64,000 nt of DNA from Microvirga sp. VF16 (GTDB lineage Bacteria; Pseudomonadota; Alphaproteobacteria; Rhizobiales; Beijerinckiaceae): positions 666,916 to 730,915 of the forward strand of contig NZ_CP069357.1 of the NCBI RefSeq assembly GCF_016864375.1, written 5' to 3'. The notes below the pieces were generated by a model. The model made no database searches. It was not told where the DNA came from and worked only from the letters and a program-made list of their open reading frames with translations. This document shows positions 33,758 to 42,197 of this stretch, one piece after another (within the stretch, counting starts at the first letter, position 1; every line of letters begins with the position of its first letter). The position numbers and the translations under genes were made by a program.

Positions 33758-35914
33758 ATGTCTCTCGATCTCGTTTCTGCCAATCCCTTTGATCAGTTTG
33801 ATCTCGACGAGTCCGAGACCCCGTTCCTGCCTTCAACTCCCGACTATGCTCTTGAGGACGATGTTTTCTCCGAGATCGAAGATCATAGCTCCCTTGGGCA
33901 TGCTGCGGTCTTCGATGCGGAGGAATCCCGCGCCAAAGCCCTTACCAGCCTCATCGAGATCCAGGAGGCGGCCGTCACCCACGGGATCGATCCCCTCCTG
34001 ATCCTGGCCGGCGCCGGAACCGGCAAAACGAAGTCCCTTACCTCCCGCATTGGGTTTCTCGTGGGCTCCCAGCGAGTTCAGCCTCATCAAGTCCTGGCGG
34101 TCACGTTCACCCGTAAAGCCTCTCAGGAGATGAAACACCGTCTTGCTGCCATGATGGGGCCGGTGGCAAAGGCTATGGACGTCGGCACCTTCCATGCCAT
34201 CTCGGCTCGCCTCCTCCGGGACAATGCCGATCGGGCCGGGCTGGAGCCCAACTTTTCCGTCCTGGACGCTGACGACCAGAAAAACGTCGTCAAGGATTGC
34301 TATGCCAGCCTGTCCTATGGCGAGCACATTGTTCCCCCGGATTCCACCGACTCCCGCCGCCAGGTCGACTATGCGTTCATCCTCGACTGTATCGAGGCCA
34401 AGAAAACCGGCCGCGGCTTCCCGCCGAACTTCAATCGCGGCACATTCCTGACCCCTCACGGTATCGAGCAGATGTACCACCGCTACGAGCGTTCCAAAGA
34501 GCGCATGAACGCGGTGGATTACAACGATATCCTGATCAAGTGTCGGGACCTTCTGCGCGACGACGAGGCAGTTCGCAGGTACTACCAGACCCTATGGCGG
34601 GGTGTTCTGGTCGATGAGTATCAGGACACCAATGACATTCAGCAGGAATGGCTCGATCTGATCACGGACCATGGACAGGGGTGCTATTTCACCTGCGTCG
34701 GAGACGACGACCAGTCCGTCTACAGCTTCCGTGGCGCCAACATCGACAACATTCTCAGCTTCGCCGACCGCTACCCGGGTGCCCGGATTATTCGCCTTGA
34801 GCAGAACTTCCGCTCGACCCGTGCCATCCTTGATGCCGCGAACCATGTGATCGCCGGAAACGAGAGCCGTCACGGCAAGGCCCTCTTTACGAAGGGAACC
34901 CAGGGCAGCCCTGTTCTCGTCCATGAATTCTCGGAAGATCGGGGAGAAGTCTCCTGGATCGTCGACGACATCGAGAGAAAGCTCAAAGGCGGCATCCGCC
35001 CGAGCCAGATCGCGATCATCTCCCGCGCCTCTATGGAGCTCAATGGCTTCCAGCCGGCGCTGACGATGCGCCGGATCCCCTTCACCGTTACGGCGGGTCG
35101 CAAATACAACCAGACTGCGGAGATCAAGACCCTCTCGGCGTATCTCCGCCTGATGCTGAACCGTTCGGACAACGCCGCCTTCGAATATGCGATTGATGCC
35201 AAACCTAGAGGGTTCGGCAAGGAGAGCCTGGCGAAGCTGTCGGATACCGCCCGGATCACTGAACTTCCGATGATCGACATTCTGGCCGACCAGATTCGAA
35301 ATGGCGCCATCCGCAAGGCCGCCGTCGAGAAGGTCAAAGCCTTCATCGAGTTCATCGACGAGATCGGTGACGACTACCGTCTAGGCGTTCCGCTCGACGA
35401 GGTGATCCAGAAGATCATCGCCGAGTGCGGCATCAAAGAGCACGTCCAGGAACTCCGCGAGAAGGCAGAGAACCAGTCTGACCGCAAGAAGGCCGATCAG
35501 TTCCGCAAGCAGGCCTCGTCCATCGAGGAGCGGGTCGAACAATACCTCTTCCACGCCAAGGAGCAGACGAACATCCAGGACTTCGTGGACTCGATGAGCC
35601 TGCTGGAGACCGACAGCTCCGTCGATGATGCGGTCTGGCTTGGCACGATCCACGCGGCCAAAGGACTGGAATTCGATTATGTCTACCTGGTTGGCTGGGA
35701 GGAAGGGATCTTCCCTGTCGTTCGACCAGATACCGACCTCGAGGAAGAACGGCGTTTGGCCTATGTGGCGATGACCCGCGCCAAGCTCAGCCTCCTCATC
35801 AGCTATGCCAAAAGCCGGATCAATCGGACGAACGACGGATCAGAACGGCGGCCGAACGTCTACATTAACGATATCATCGAAGCCAATCTGTGCACGTTCA
35901 AGCAGTTCCATTAG
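33758..35914 (+). CDS. Second UvrD/Rep-family helicase
   Basis: A 718-residue superfamily 1A helicase. Motifs: Walker A LAGAGTGKTKSL near residue 84, Ia AVTFTRKASQEMKHRL, II VLVDEYQDTNDIQQEW near 285, III VGDDDQSVYSFRGANIDNIL, IV EQNFRSTRAIL, V GTIHAAKGLEFDYVYLVGW and VI EERRLAYVAMTRAKLSLL. It is closer to PcrA/UvrD in these motifs than the copy at 20151, so the two are not a recent duplication. An acidic N-terminal tail of about 60 residues precedes the helicase core. AGAAGGATA sits ahead of the ATG. Confidence 0.93.
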   Translation: MSLDLVSANPFDQFDLDESETPFLPSTPDYALEDDVFSEIEDHSSLGHAAVFDAEESRAKALTSLIEIQEAAVTHGIDPLLILAGAGTGKTKSLTSRIGFLVGSQRVQPHQVLAVTFTRKASQEMKHRLAAMMGPVAKAMDVGTFHAISARLLRDNADRAGLEPNFSVLDADDQKNVVKDCYASLSYGEHIVPPDSTDSRRQVDYAFILDCIEAKKTGRGFPPNFNRGTFLTPHGIEQMYHRYERSKERMNAVDYNDILIKCRDLLRDDEAVRRYYQTLWRGVLVDEYQDTNDIQQEWLDLITDHGQGCYFTCVGDDDQSVYSFRGANIDNILSFADRYPGARIIRLEQNFRSTRAILDAANHVIAGNESRHGKALFTKGTQGSPVLVHEFSEDRGEVSWIVDDIERKLKGGIRPSQIAIISRASMELNGFQPALTMRRIPFTVTAGRKYNQTAEIKTLSAYLRLMLNRSDNAAFEYAIDAKPRGFGKESLAKLSDTARITELPMIDILADQIRNGAIRKAAVEKVKAFIEFIDEIGDDYRLGVPLDEVIQKIIAECGIKEHVQELREKAENQSDRKKADQFRKQASSIEERVEQYLFHAKEQTNIQDFVDSMSLLETDSSVDDAVWLGTIHAAKGLEFDYVYLVGWEEGIFPVVRPDTDLEEERRLAYVAMTRAKLSLLISYAKSRINRTNDGSERRPNVYINDIIEANLCTFKQFH

Positions 35915-35989
35915 AGCAATGCCCTTGCTTCCTTTCCCGAAGCAGGAGTTGAGGATATGACCTTTTAATTCCCCAGGTAGGATTTCACG

Positions 35990-36547
35990 ATGATGAAGAC
36001 CCTTTTGACCTTTCTCGCGGCGACGTTCGCTCTTTCCGGCGCTGCACTAGCTCAGGACTGGCAGGTTCTGACCTACGGCAATCTGCGCAAGCCTTCTGCC
36101 GAGACCCCGGCGATGACCCAGATCTGGGGCGATCTTATTGCGGACAACAACCGCTACTTCCGCGACGAGCTGAAGGATCCCCGGTTCAAGACCGGTAACG
36201 CTCCGGCCGAGTTCCTGTCCCACACGTTCACGGACGGCCAGGAGCAGATCACCGTGAGCCTGATCAACATCGCCCGCCGGTGCGATAATGGAGCAAACTC
36301 GGCTTCGAGCACGGACATCCACGGCATCTGCCCGCTGCGGGTGGTGGTGACCGGCCCAGGCGGCTCCAAAACCACGCGGACAACGGGCTGTTTCCTTGTG
36401 GTCCCGCCCGGCGATCCCTCCGGCCTTGATCCGCGCAAGAACGCCACCTTCGCCGCATACGACCCGAAGCAGCGGACCGTTACGATCCGCGCTCTTCGAG
36501 ACGGCCGTCCGCTGAACGGCTGCACCGCAACGGTGAAGATCAGCTAA
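35990..36547 (+). CDS. Exported protein, 185 aa, unknown family
   Basis: Signal peptide MMKTLLTFLAATFALSGAALA-QD. The mature part has four Cys: ARRCDNGANS, HGICPLRVVV, TGCFLVV and LNGCTATV, enough for two disulfides, in a beta-rich protein. The family is not recognised. It sits between the helicase and the VirB1/VirB6-like gene and ends before a large hairpin terminator. It may be a periplasmic helper of the transfer system. Confidence 0.6.
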   Translation: MMKTLLTFLAATFALSGAALAQDWQVLTYGNLRKPSAETPAMTQIWGDLIADNNRYFRDELKDPRFKTGNAPAEFLSHTFTDGQEQITVSLINIARRCDNGANSASSTDIHGICPLRVVVTGPGGSKTTRTTGCFLVVPPGDPSGLDPRKNATFAAYDPKQRTVTIRALRDGRPLNGCTATVKIS

Positions 36548-36608
36548 GGCGCCAGCCCGAAGTAAAGGGCCATAAAGCCGAAATAAAACGTACTTTCCTG
36601 ATAGAAAG

Positions 36609-36654
36609 AGGGCTGACGCCGTGGTAACCCACGATATGGCGTCAGCCCTTTTTT
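36609..36654 (+). terminator. long-stem intrinsic terminator
   Basis: AGGGCTGACGCC and GGCGTCAGCCCT form a perfect twelve-base stem around a 17-base loop, followed by TTTTTT. The loop can form its own small GTGG/CCAC stem. Confidence 0.85.
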
Positions 36655-36670
36655 GTTGAGGGGCCGATGA

Positions 36671-36680
36671 TTTGCGAACG
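36671..36680 (+). promoter_or_regulatory. leader element TTTGCGAACG
   Basis: A variant of the TTTGCGAATC element, 20 bases before the ATG at 36700. Confidence 0.3.
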
Positions 36681-36699
36681 TAACCACGGTGTCGGCTGA

Positions 36700-38586
36700 A
36701 TGAGAATGAGCGCCCCCTTACGCTGGATCGCCCTCCTGGCGGTCCTCATTGTCGGAAATGTCGGCTTCATATCGGAGGCTTGGGCTGGAAAGTCGCAACT
36801 CGGTCCCAAGACGAATTACTCGGCCAGTGACATCGCGAACGCCGTTCGCAACTCCAATCTCAATCCAAGCCTGCGCCAGTATGCCGACCAGATGGGCAAC
36901 CTCGGGATGTTCGAGTCCGGAGGCAACGCTGGCATCTACAACGGAAGTTGCTGCACCGGCGTGTTTCAGCTCAACCGCTCCAACCTCGCCGCCGCCGGCT
37001 ATACGCCGGAGGAATACGCGAACGCAGGCCTGGACGAGCAGGTAAGGGTCTGGGCCAACCTCACAAACCAAGGGGCCAATACCGCGGTCGTTCGCCAGCT
37101 TCAACAGATGGGAACGTTCGACGGCCAGCAGGTCGACGGCGCCATGATCATGGCCTGCATTCAGCTTGGCACGGGAAACTGCCAAAAGATGGTGCAGTCC
37201 GGCAAGTGCTCCGGCTTTTCCGACATCAACGGTACCACGATCTGCGCCATGGCTCAGAAAATGCGCAACGGCGCGTCCACCCCAACAGAAGTGTCCGATC
37301 CCTTCCAGAATATTGCCGAGGGGACCGACACCTCCGACCTGTCGTCTCGCCCGGATCTCCAGGTTCAGGAGTGCTGGGGCTGCGACGGTGTCGCCCGCGT
37401 CGTGGAGATTACCGGCCGCATCGGTCCTGCCCTCATCAACAAGTTCGGCACCAAGGCAGCGAAACTAATGGGGGTGATCTTCAGCATCGTCTTCGCGCTG
37501 CTGATCGCCGGCAGGCTGTTCTGGATATCCCGGTCGGGCGGATGGAACGACATCTTCTGGCTGGTGATGCGGTTTACCTTCGTGATCACGCTCATCGGAA
37601 CCGGATCCGTCTACACTGAAATCGTCCGGCCCTATGTTCTCGTCCCGTCCATGTCTCTTGGTGGCGAGCTCGGAACGAAGTTGGCCAATGTGGGGAACAA
37701 CGCCTTCAAGAACAACAAATCCACCGGTGTGTGTCGGTATGATCGGATCAGCGGGACCGACCAGGAAATCATCCGGGCCGGTGAGAGCGTGATCAAGCTG
37801 GTTTGCGCTGTCCATCTGACGGTCAACGAAGCGATCAAGAAAGGTTCGGAACCAGCTAGCAGAATCGAGACGGCTGACTCCTCAGCAAGGAGCACAATAG
37901 TCAGTTTCGCCCTTTCGATCTTCTTCTTCATCGTCTTCGGGCTTTACTGGCTGGCGCTCTTGCTCTTTGCATTCCAGATCGTCGAGGCGCTGGTTCGCAT
38001 GGGCTTTTTCGTGGCCTTCGCCCCCTTCCTTGCCTATGCGTGGGTCTACAAGTCCACCCAGAAAACCTTCACCAATGCCCTGCGGAGCTTCTTCTACGGT
38101 TCGGTTCTGCTCGTCATGTCGGGCCTCCTGTCGGCTGTCGTGCTCTTCGTTCTCGCCCAGGGAATTGAGAAGGCGGGTAATCCGAACGCTATTTCGATCG
38201 GCAGCGCACAGGGCTTGGGCAACGTCATCTACTTCCTGATCTATTCCTTTGCTACCGCAGCGATGGCCGCTTCCATTATGCGGGCTGCCCCCAGCCTTGC
38301 CGCATCAATCTCCAGCTACCAAGGCATGGCAGGCGAAAACTCGTTCGCTGCGGGCGCTGTCTCCAGCATCATGCATGGAGCCCGTGTGGCGGCCTCTCTG
38401 GGCGGAACAGTTGCCCTTGGCGCTGGAGGCCTGGCAGGCAGGGGAGCCGGGTTTGCCGGTCCCAAGGTCTGGGATTTCCTCAAGGGTGCCGCGAAGAATT
38501 CCCTTGGGGGCGCCAAGGGGATTCCGAACATTCCCGGGGCGGCTTCGACCACGCAGACGGTCAAAGCCTTCTCCGCTGGCCCCTAG
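36700..38586 (+). CDS. VirB6-like channel protein fused to a lytic-transglycosylase-like domain
   Basis: A 628-residue protein with a signal-like helix at residues 5-27. Residues about 45-165 resemble a lysozyme/transglycosylase fold: YADQMGNLGMFESGGNAGIYN with a candidate catalytic Glu in FESGG, CCTGVFQLNRSNLAAAG, and DEQVRVWANLTNQG. From residue 250 come five or six membrane helices (KLMGVIFSIVFALLIAGRLF, RFTFVITLIGTGSVY, VSFALSIFFFIVFGLYWLAL, GFFVAFAPFLAYAWVY, YGSVLLVMSGLLSAVVLFVL), the plan of VirB6/TrbL. Neither virB1 nor virB6 is present in the main operon, so one polypeptide may provide wall opening and the inner-membrane channel. Starts at ATG 36700 or 36706. Confidence 0.7.
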   Translation: MRMSAPLRWIALLAVLIVGNVGFISEAWAGKSQLGPKTNYSASDIANAVRNSNLNPSLRQYADQMGNLGMFESGGNAGIYNGSCCTGVFQLNRSNLAAAGYTPEEYANAGLDEQVRVWANLTNQGANTAVVRQLQQMGTFDGQQVDGAMIMACIQLGTGNCQKMVQSGKCSGFSDINGTTICAMAQKMRNGASTPTEVSDPFQNIAEGTDTSDLSSRPDLQVQECWGCDGVARVVEITGRIGPALINKFGTKAAKLMGVIFSIVFALLIAGRLFWISRSGGWNDIFWLVMRFTFVITLIGTGSVYTEIVRPYVLVPSMSLGGELGTKLANVGNNAFKNNKSTGVCRYDRISGTDQEIIRAGESVIKLVCAVHLTVNEAIKKGSEPASRIETADSSARSTIVSFALSIFFFIVFGLYWLALLLFAFQIVEALVRMGFFVAFAPFLAYAWVYKSTQKTFTNALRSFFYGSVLLVMSGLLSAVVLFVLAQGIEKAGNPNAISIGSAQGLGNVIYFLIYSFATAAMAASIMRAAPSLAASISSYQGMAGENSFAAGAVSSIMHGARVAASLGGTVALGAGGLAGRGAGFAGPKVWDFLKGAAKNSLGGAKGIPNIPGAASTTQTVKAFSAGP

Positions 38587-38610
38587 TCACATCGTTTTTT
38601 AATCAACAAG

Positions 38611-38640
38611 AGCCCTCGGCCGGATGGCGCGAGGGCTTTT
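38611..38640 (+). terminator. intrinsic terminator after the VirB6-like gene
   Basis: AGCCCTCG pairs with CGAGGGCT around a 14-base loop, followed by TTTT. Confidence 0.7.
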
Positions 38641-38757
38641 GATTTTTGAATTAGGTTGACAAGGACAGGCCCGGGAAACTCTTATGGGCCAAAGATCACT
38701 GGTGCCTGTTTTGAAATGTTTTTGCTGATTAGTGAAGTGTGAAAATCGGGACGCTAG

Positions 38758-38770
38758 AATCCCCTAAAAG
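38758..38770 (+). promoter_or_regulatory. CCCCAAAA-type element (variant with T) before the 38783 gene
   Basis: AATCCCCTAAAAG ends 12 bases before the ATG at 38783. Confidence 0.4.
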
Positions 38771-38782
38771 AAAGATCATCAC

Positions 38783-39124
38783 ATGTTCATCTTCGCCATC
38801 ATCCTCGCTTTCCTCGCGCCGTTCTTCTGGCGTGTTTTCTGGAAGAGCTATGACGAGTTCGACGAGTTGGAGGACCGGCTTCTCGCCGGCTTGCCGGAGG
38901 TCGTCGGACACGTCATCGGCGCTCTCGTATTTGCCGCAATCCTCGCGCTTGGGCTCTACAAGCTCGCCGAGTTTTCGATCGAGGCTTCCGCTGGCACCGC
39001 TATCACCGCTGCGGCCGTTCTCCTGCGCATTAATCTAGGCACCTTTGAAAGCCGGATCATCGGCAGGATCGTTGCCTCGGTCCATGGCGGCGTAATGGCC
39101 CTTAAGGCTCGGAGCATCCGGTAG
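38783..39124 (+). CDS. Small inner-membrane protein, 113 aa
   Basis: Hydrophobic segment MFIFAIILAFLAPFFWRVFW at the N-terminus, an acidic loop, and two further hydrophobic stretches (VIGALVFAAILALGLYKLA, AITAAAVLLRIN). No family recognised. It stands between two terminators, so it is a single-gene unit. Confidence 0.6.
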   Translation: MFIFAIILAFLAPFFWRVFWKSYDEFDELEDRLLAGLPEVVGHVIGALVFAAILALGLYKLAEFSIEASAGTAITAAAVLLRINLGTFESRIIGRIVASVHGGVMALKARSIR

Positions 39125-39138
39125 CCTTACCAAAGCGA

Positions 39139-39164
39139 AGGGGGCGGTTTTCCGCCCCCTTTTC
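39139..39164. terminator. bidirectional terminator between convergent genes
   Basis: AAGGGGGCGG and CCGCCCCCTT form a perfect ten-base stem around TTTT, with T-run on the plus strand and A-rich flank on the other. It lies between 38783-39124 and the minus-strand gene ending at 39165. Confidence 0.75.
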
Positions 39165-39464
39165 CTATTCGCCCCTCGTGTCCTCGTCTGGCCCCCCGGG
39201 TCGCCTTGGTTGGGCGTGGCGTACAAGCCCAACCAGTCTTCTGCGGGCCTCGGGCTCCCGTGCTCGCCAGAACAACAGGCCGATCAGCCCGAACAAGACC
39301 ACGATTGAAAGGCCCAAAACAACTCTGATCAACAGCTCGCCCCCGGTTGAGGTCAAGAACGTCAGGCTCAGGTACCCCACTACCCCGATGACGCCTAACA
39401 GGGCCAGCTCAGCGCGGCGGCGATACTTTCTGCCCCGGGTGCCGGAAGAGTCGAACCAACTCAT
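39165..39464 (-). CDS. Small membrane protein, 99 aa
   Basis: Basic N-terminus (GTRGRKYRRRAE), two membrane helices (LALLGVIGVVGYLSLTFL and LIRVVLGLSIVVLFGLIGLLFW) and a charged C-terminal tail rich in Arg and Pro. No known family. It is encoded four bases after the stop of the upstream minus-strand gene at 39468-39785, so both are probably one operon. The stop codon abuts the bidirectional terminator. Confidence 0.5.
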   Translation of the reverse strand: MSWFDSSGTRGRKYRRRAELALLGVIGVVGYLSLTFLTSTGGELLIRVVLGLSIVVLFGLIGLLFWRAREPEARRRLVGLVRHAQPRRPGGPDEDTRGE

Positions 39465-39467
39465 GGC

Positions 39468-39785
39468 TTATGCCCGGTGGGTCCGAGAGGTTTCCTCCTC
39501 GAGGAGCTTGCGCTCCACGTACTGGCAGAGACTCGGGTAGGTCACCAGGAACCCATCACCCGTCGGCTCCTCACGGCGACAGAGAGCGGGCTTCAGGTTC
39601 TGATAGTCGGCCACGGAGCCCCAGCACGCGAGGATATAGTCATAGATCCGCCCTTGCTGGATTTCGCGCTCCGAGATCTCGAAGTGGTGGATGAAAGGGG
39701 CGCCGTCAGAGTTCCTTAGAAAGATCACGCTGCACTTGGTTTTCGGCTCATCCTGGACGGCTCTAATTTTGGCTACGGCGTTCAT
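39468..39785 (-). CDS. Unrecognised soluble protein, 105 aa
   Basis: I chose ATG at 39785 (MNAVAKIRAV); a TTG at 39857 would add 24 residues but overlaps the palindromic operator region. The protein has a mixed fold (CSVIFLRNSDGAPFIHHFEI, GRIYDYILACWGSVADY) and no domain I can name. It is transcribed divergently from the gene at 39937, with a shared control region between. Confidence 0.5.
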   Translation of the reverse strand: MNAVAKIRAVQDEPKTKCSVIFLRNSDGAPFIHHFEISEREIQQGRIYDYILACWGSVADYQNLKPALCRREEPTGDGFLVTYPSLCQYVERKLLEEETSRTHRA

Positions 39786-39839
39786 CAGCGACAAGGCTCC
39801 ATGAGAAAGTTTCGACCACCTGGGGGGGAACTCAAATTC

Positions 39840-39855
39840 GCAAATCAAGATTTGC
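39840..39855. promoter_or_regulatory. palindromic operator candidate GCAAATC-AA-GATTTGC
   Basis: A perfect seven-base inverted repeat around AA lies between divergent genes and 18 bases before a TATAAC box (39873). The half-site GATTTGC recurs ahead of genes at 32512, 36669 and 52286. Confidence 0.5.
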
Positions 39856-39912
39856 AATGCGTTAGAAGGTCGGTATAACTCTTACCATAAAGGTTGGGTT
39901 AGAAGCATACAT

Positions 39913-39925
39913 AAAAACCCAAAAG
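39913..39925 (+). promoter_or_regulatory. CCCAAAA element before the 39937 gene
   Basis: AAAAACCCAAAAG, one C short of the consensus, ends 11 bases before the ATG; the next bases GGTTGG are a poor ribosome binding site. It lies 40 bases after a TATAAC box, so it would be in the leader RNA. Confidence 0.5.
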
Positions 39926-39936
39926 GGTTGGTTCCC

Positions 39937-40332
39937 ATGCGCGGCACACCATTTGCGATTGCCAACAGCTTCAAGAGCGCCTCGCTCGCTTTCATCTTCC
40001 TTGTTGAGATCGCTGCCCCGTACTTGCCTGACTTCGCAGCAAGGTACGTCGTGGGCACACTTCTCCCGATCAACGAGCGATACCCCATTATCCTTGTTCT
40101 CGTAGTGATCCTCGCGGCACTCTTCATCGCAGCTTCCATGAAGGAAGTTCGCTATTGGATGAAGTTCGTTTTCAATGGCCTGGTCACCCTTACCGTCATC
40201 ACCGCACCGATCATTGTCCTCGCCCGCTTTGTCCCTCTTACCGTTGCTGTTGCCGTCGTCACCGTGTTCTTCCTTCTGACTGGGCTTATCATCACGTTTC
40301 TTACTCCCAGGTCAGATAGCCGACTTGCCTGA
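39937..40332 (+). CDS. Membrane protein, 131 aa
   Basis: Four hydrophobic stretches: SASLAFIFLVEIAAPYL, YPIILVLVVILAALFIAAS, FVFNGLVTLTVITAPIIVLA and VAVAVVTVFFLLTGLIITFL, with short loops. No family recognised. The ATG at 39937 is preferred over a TTG at 39928 that would start within the leader element region. It precedes the RecD-like helicase by 41 bases. Confidence 0.6.
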   Translation: MRGTPFAIANSFKSASLAFIFLVEIAAPYLPDFAARYVVGTLLPINERYPIILVLVVILAALFIAASMKEVRYWMKFVFNGLVTLTVITAPIIVLARFVPLTVAVAVVTVFFLLTGLIITFLTPRSDSRLA

Positions 40333-40373
40333 CGAAGGCCGGCTTTAACACTCGCTTCCACCTTAGGACCGAA

Positions 40374-42140
40374 ATGCACATCAGGCTTTCACGGGCTGAT
40401 ATCGACCGCTATTGCCAGGACACCAGAGATTACGAAGACCTCGATCAGCCCGAGCTTTGGCTGTCTCACAAAGCCCGAAAGATCCTGTTCCATGCTTGTG
40501 GAATAAGCCCGAAGCTGCAGGACACGCTGGACGCTTACTATGGTGGGCGGCTCCCGTTCGTCTTGGCAACCGACCCATTCCGTCTCTACGCTGAGATCGA
40601 CGCCGTCTCCTTCGACAAGGCCGCTCGCCTTTGGCGAAGAACCGCGGAAACCGCAGACCGGCGCTGCATGCTCCGTGCCGCAATCCTCGAAGCGTTTGAT
40701 CACTTCGAGCGGGCCGGCCACACCTTCGCTGACAGCCTGACAATTCTCGACCGAATGGCGACTACGTCCGGCGCATCCATGCAGGAAATCGAGTGGGCGT
40801 GGCGCCAGGCCCTCGATACTGGCCTCATCGTAGAGCTCAGCCTGCATGGCATCCGGCGAGCGATGCTCAATCGGGTTTTCTATGAGGAAGCAACCATTGC
40901 GAGTGAGGTCAAGCAGCGGCTTGGAACGATACCATTCTCGGTCACGGCTGCGGATGTAATCCGCCACGCCACACGTCTGGGCATTCCCCAGATCGACGAT
41001 AGCCAGATTGAGGCTGTCATAGCCGCTTGCACTCACCGCACCACAATCATCTCCGGCGGACCGGGAACCGGGAAGACGACTATCATCAAGATCATTGCAT
41101 CGATCCTGATGGAGGCGGACCAAGCCCTTGTCCCTCTATGCCTGTCCCTTCCCGCTCGGATCGCCAGAACAATCCACGAGAAGACCGGTCTGGCCGCAGA
41201 TACGCTCCACAACCGGCTCGAGTACATCGACGGTATGTTTGGTCGAAACAAGGACAACCCGCTCGATGAAGGGCTCATCTTCCTGGAGGAAGCCTTCATG
41301 GTCGGGAACACCCTCGTCCTCGCCCTCCTCCGTGCCCTGCGCCCATCGGCGAGGCTCGTTATCATTGGCGATGCAGAGCAAATCGCGCCGATTGGCCGAG
41401 GCAAACCGATCGAAGCCCTCCTTGCTTCGGGGGCCGTCGCCTCTGTCATCCTAAACACGAATCATCGCTCGGGAGCCGGATCGACCATCCCCAGCTCAGG
41501 TAAGCGGGTCATGAAGGGACTTATGCCCCTGGTGGGGCCGGACATCCTCTATACCCAGACGATAGGGCCGAAAGACACGTTGCTGGCCGTGACCAAGGCC
41601 TGGCACGCGGCCAGGGACGCGGTTGGAATAGATAACGTCCAGGTACTCACCGCCCGTCACGAGGGCCCGGTCGGTACGAAGGCGATCAATGACGCTATTA
41701 CCGGCCGGAGGGAATTCGCCGTCGGCGACCGGGTCATGCAGCTAAAGAACGATCGCGATCAGGACTTCTTCAATGGTGAAACCGGAACCATCGCTGACAT
41801 CAGCGGCGGCACCATAAGTGTCGTGACCGATGCAGGGGTTGTGGCCGAATTTGACCTCAGGGCCACAGGTACCCTGTCCAAGGCCTACTGCATCACCTAC
41901 CACAAATCACAAGGATTGGAGTTTCACACCTCTATAGTCGTTGCCGATCCGGGCAATGCAAACATGCTGGACCGCAATATGCTCAATGTCGGGATCACCC
42001 GCGCTCGCCAAAAGTGCGTCATCATCGATGAACGAAACCAGCTGCGCGTCGCCCTATCTAGGTCATCTAGTGCCAAACGCCGGACACTTCTCGCGCCCCT
42101 TATGGCGACCTCCCCTCAGGTTCATCGTCTCGGAGGGTGA
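40374..42140 (+). CDS. RecD/TraA-type superfamily 1B helicase
   Basis: A 588-residue helicase with a helical N-terminal region, Walker A ISGGPGTGKTTIIKII near residue 230, Walker B-like GLIFLEEAFMVGN near 302, motif III VIIGDAEQIAPIGRG near 331 and, near the C-terminus, ITYHKSQGLEFHTSIVV and NVGITRARQKCVII. This is the RecD2-like arrangement (AAA_30 plus UvrD C-terminal-2). Such enzymes move 5' to 3' on single strands; in TraA relaxases this module unwinds the transferred strand. Here it is separate from the relaxase. Motif II has Glu-Glu where DE is usual. Confidence 0.85.
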   Translation: MHIRLSRADIDRYCQDTRDYEDLDQPELWLSHKARKILFHACGISPKLQDTLDAYYGGRLPFVLATDPFRLYAEIDAVSFDKAARLWRRTAETADRRCMLRAAILEAFDHFERAGHTFADSLTILDRMATTSGASMQEIEWAWRQALDTGLIVELSLHGIRRAMLNRVFYEEATIASEVKQRLGTIPFSVTAADVIRHATRLGIPQIDDSQIEAVIAACTHRTTIISGGPGTGKTTIIKIIASILMEADQALVPLCLSLPARIARTIHEKTGLAADTLHNRLEYIDGMFGRNKDNPLDEGLIFLEEAFMVGNTLVLALLRALRPSARLVIIGDAEQIAPIGRGKPIEALLASGAVASVILNTNHRSGAGSTIPSSGKRVMKGLMPLVGPDILYTQTIGPKDTLLAVTKAWHAARDAVGIDNVQVLTARHEGPVGTKAINDAITGRREFAVGDRVMQLKNDRDQDFFNGETGTIADISGGTISVVTDAGVVAEFDLRATGTLSKAYCITYHKSQGLEFHTSIVVADPGNANMLDRNMLNVGITRARQKCVIIDERNQLRVALSRSSSAKRRTLLAPLMATSPQVHRLGG

Positions 42141-42145
42141 TGTTT

Positions 42146-42168
42146 AATTCGGATTCCCGTGGTATATA
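42146..42168 (+). promoter_or_regulatory. putative promoter, AATTCGG plus TATATA
   Basis: AATTCGG (42146-42152), five bases after the helicase stop codon, is followed by TATATA at 42163; the next ATG is at 42198. Confidence 0.4.
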
Positions 42169-42197
42169 GCGGTCTCCACTGATTAGGAGCGCCTGCG

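Noticed and set aside
36948..37619. Plus-strand frame of 223 codons within the VirB6-like gene
   Set aside because: It is out of frame with a gene whose helices and export signal are clear, and its product is Arg-rich, as expected of a shadow frame.
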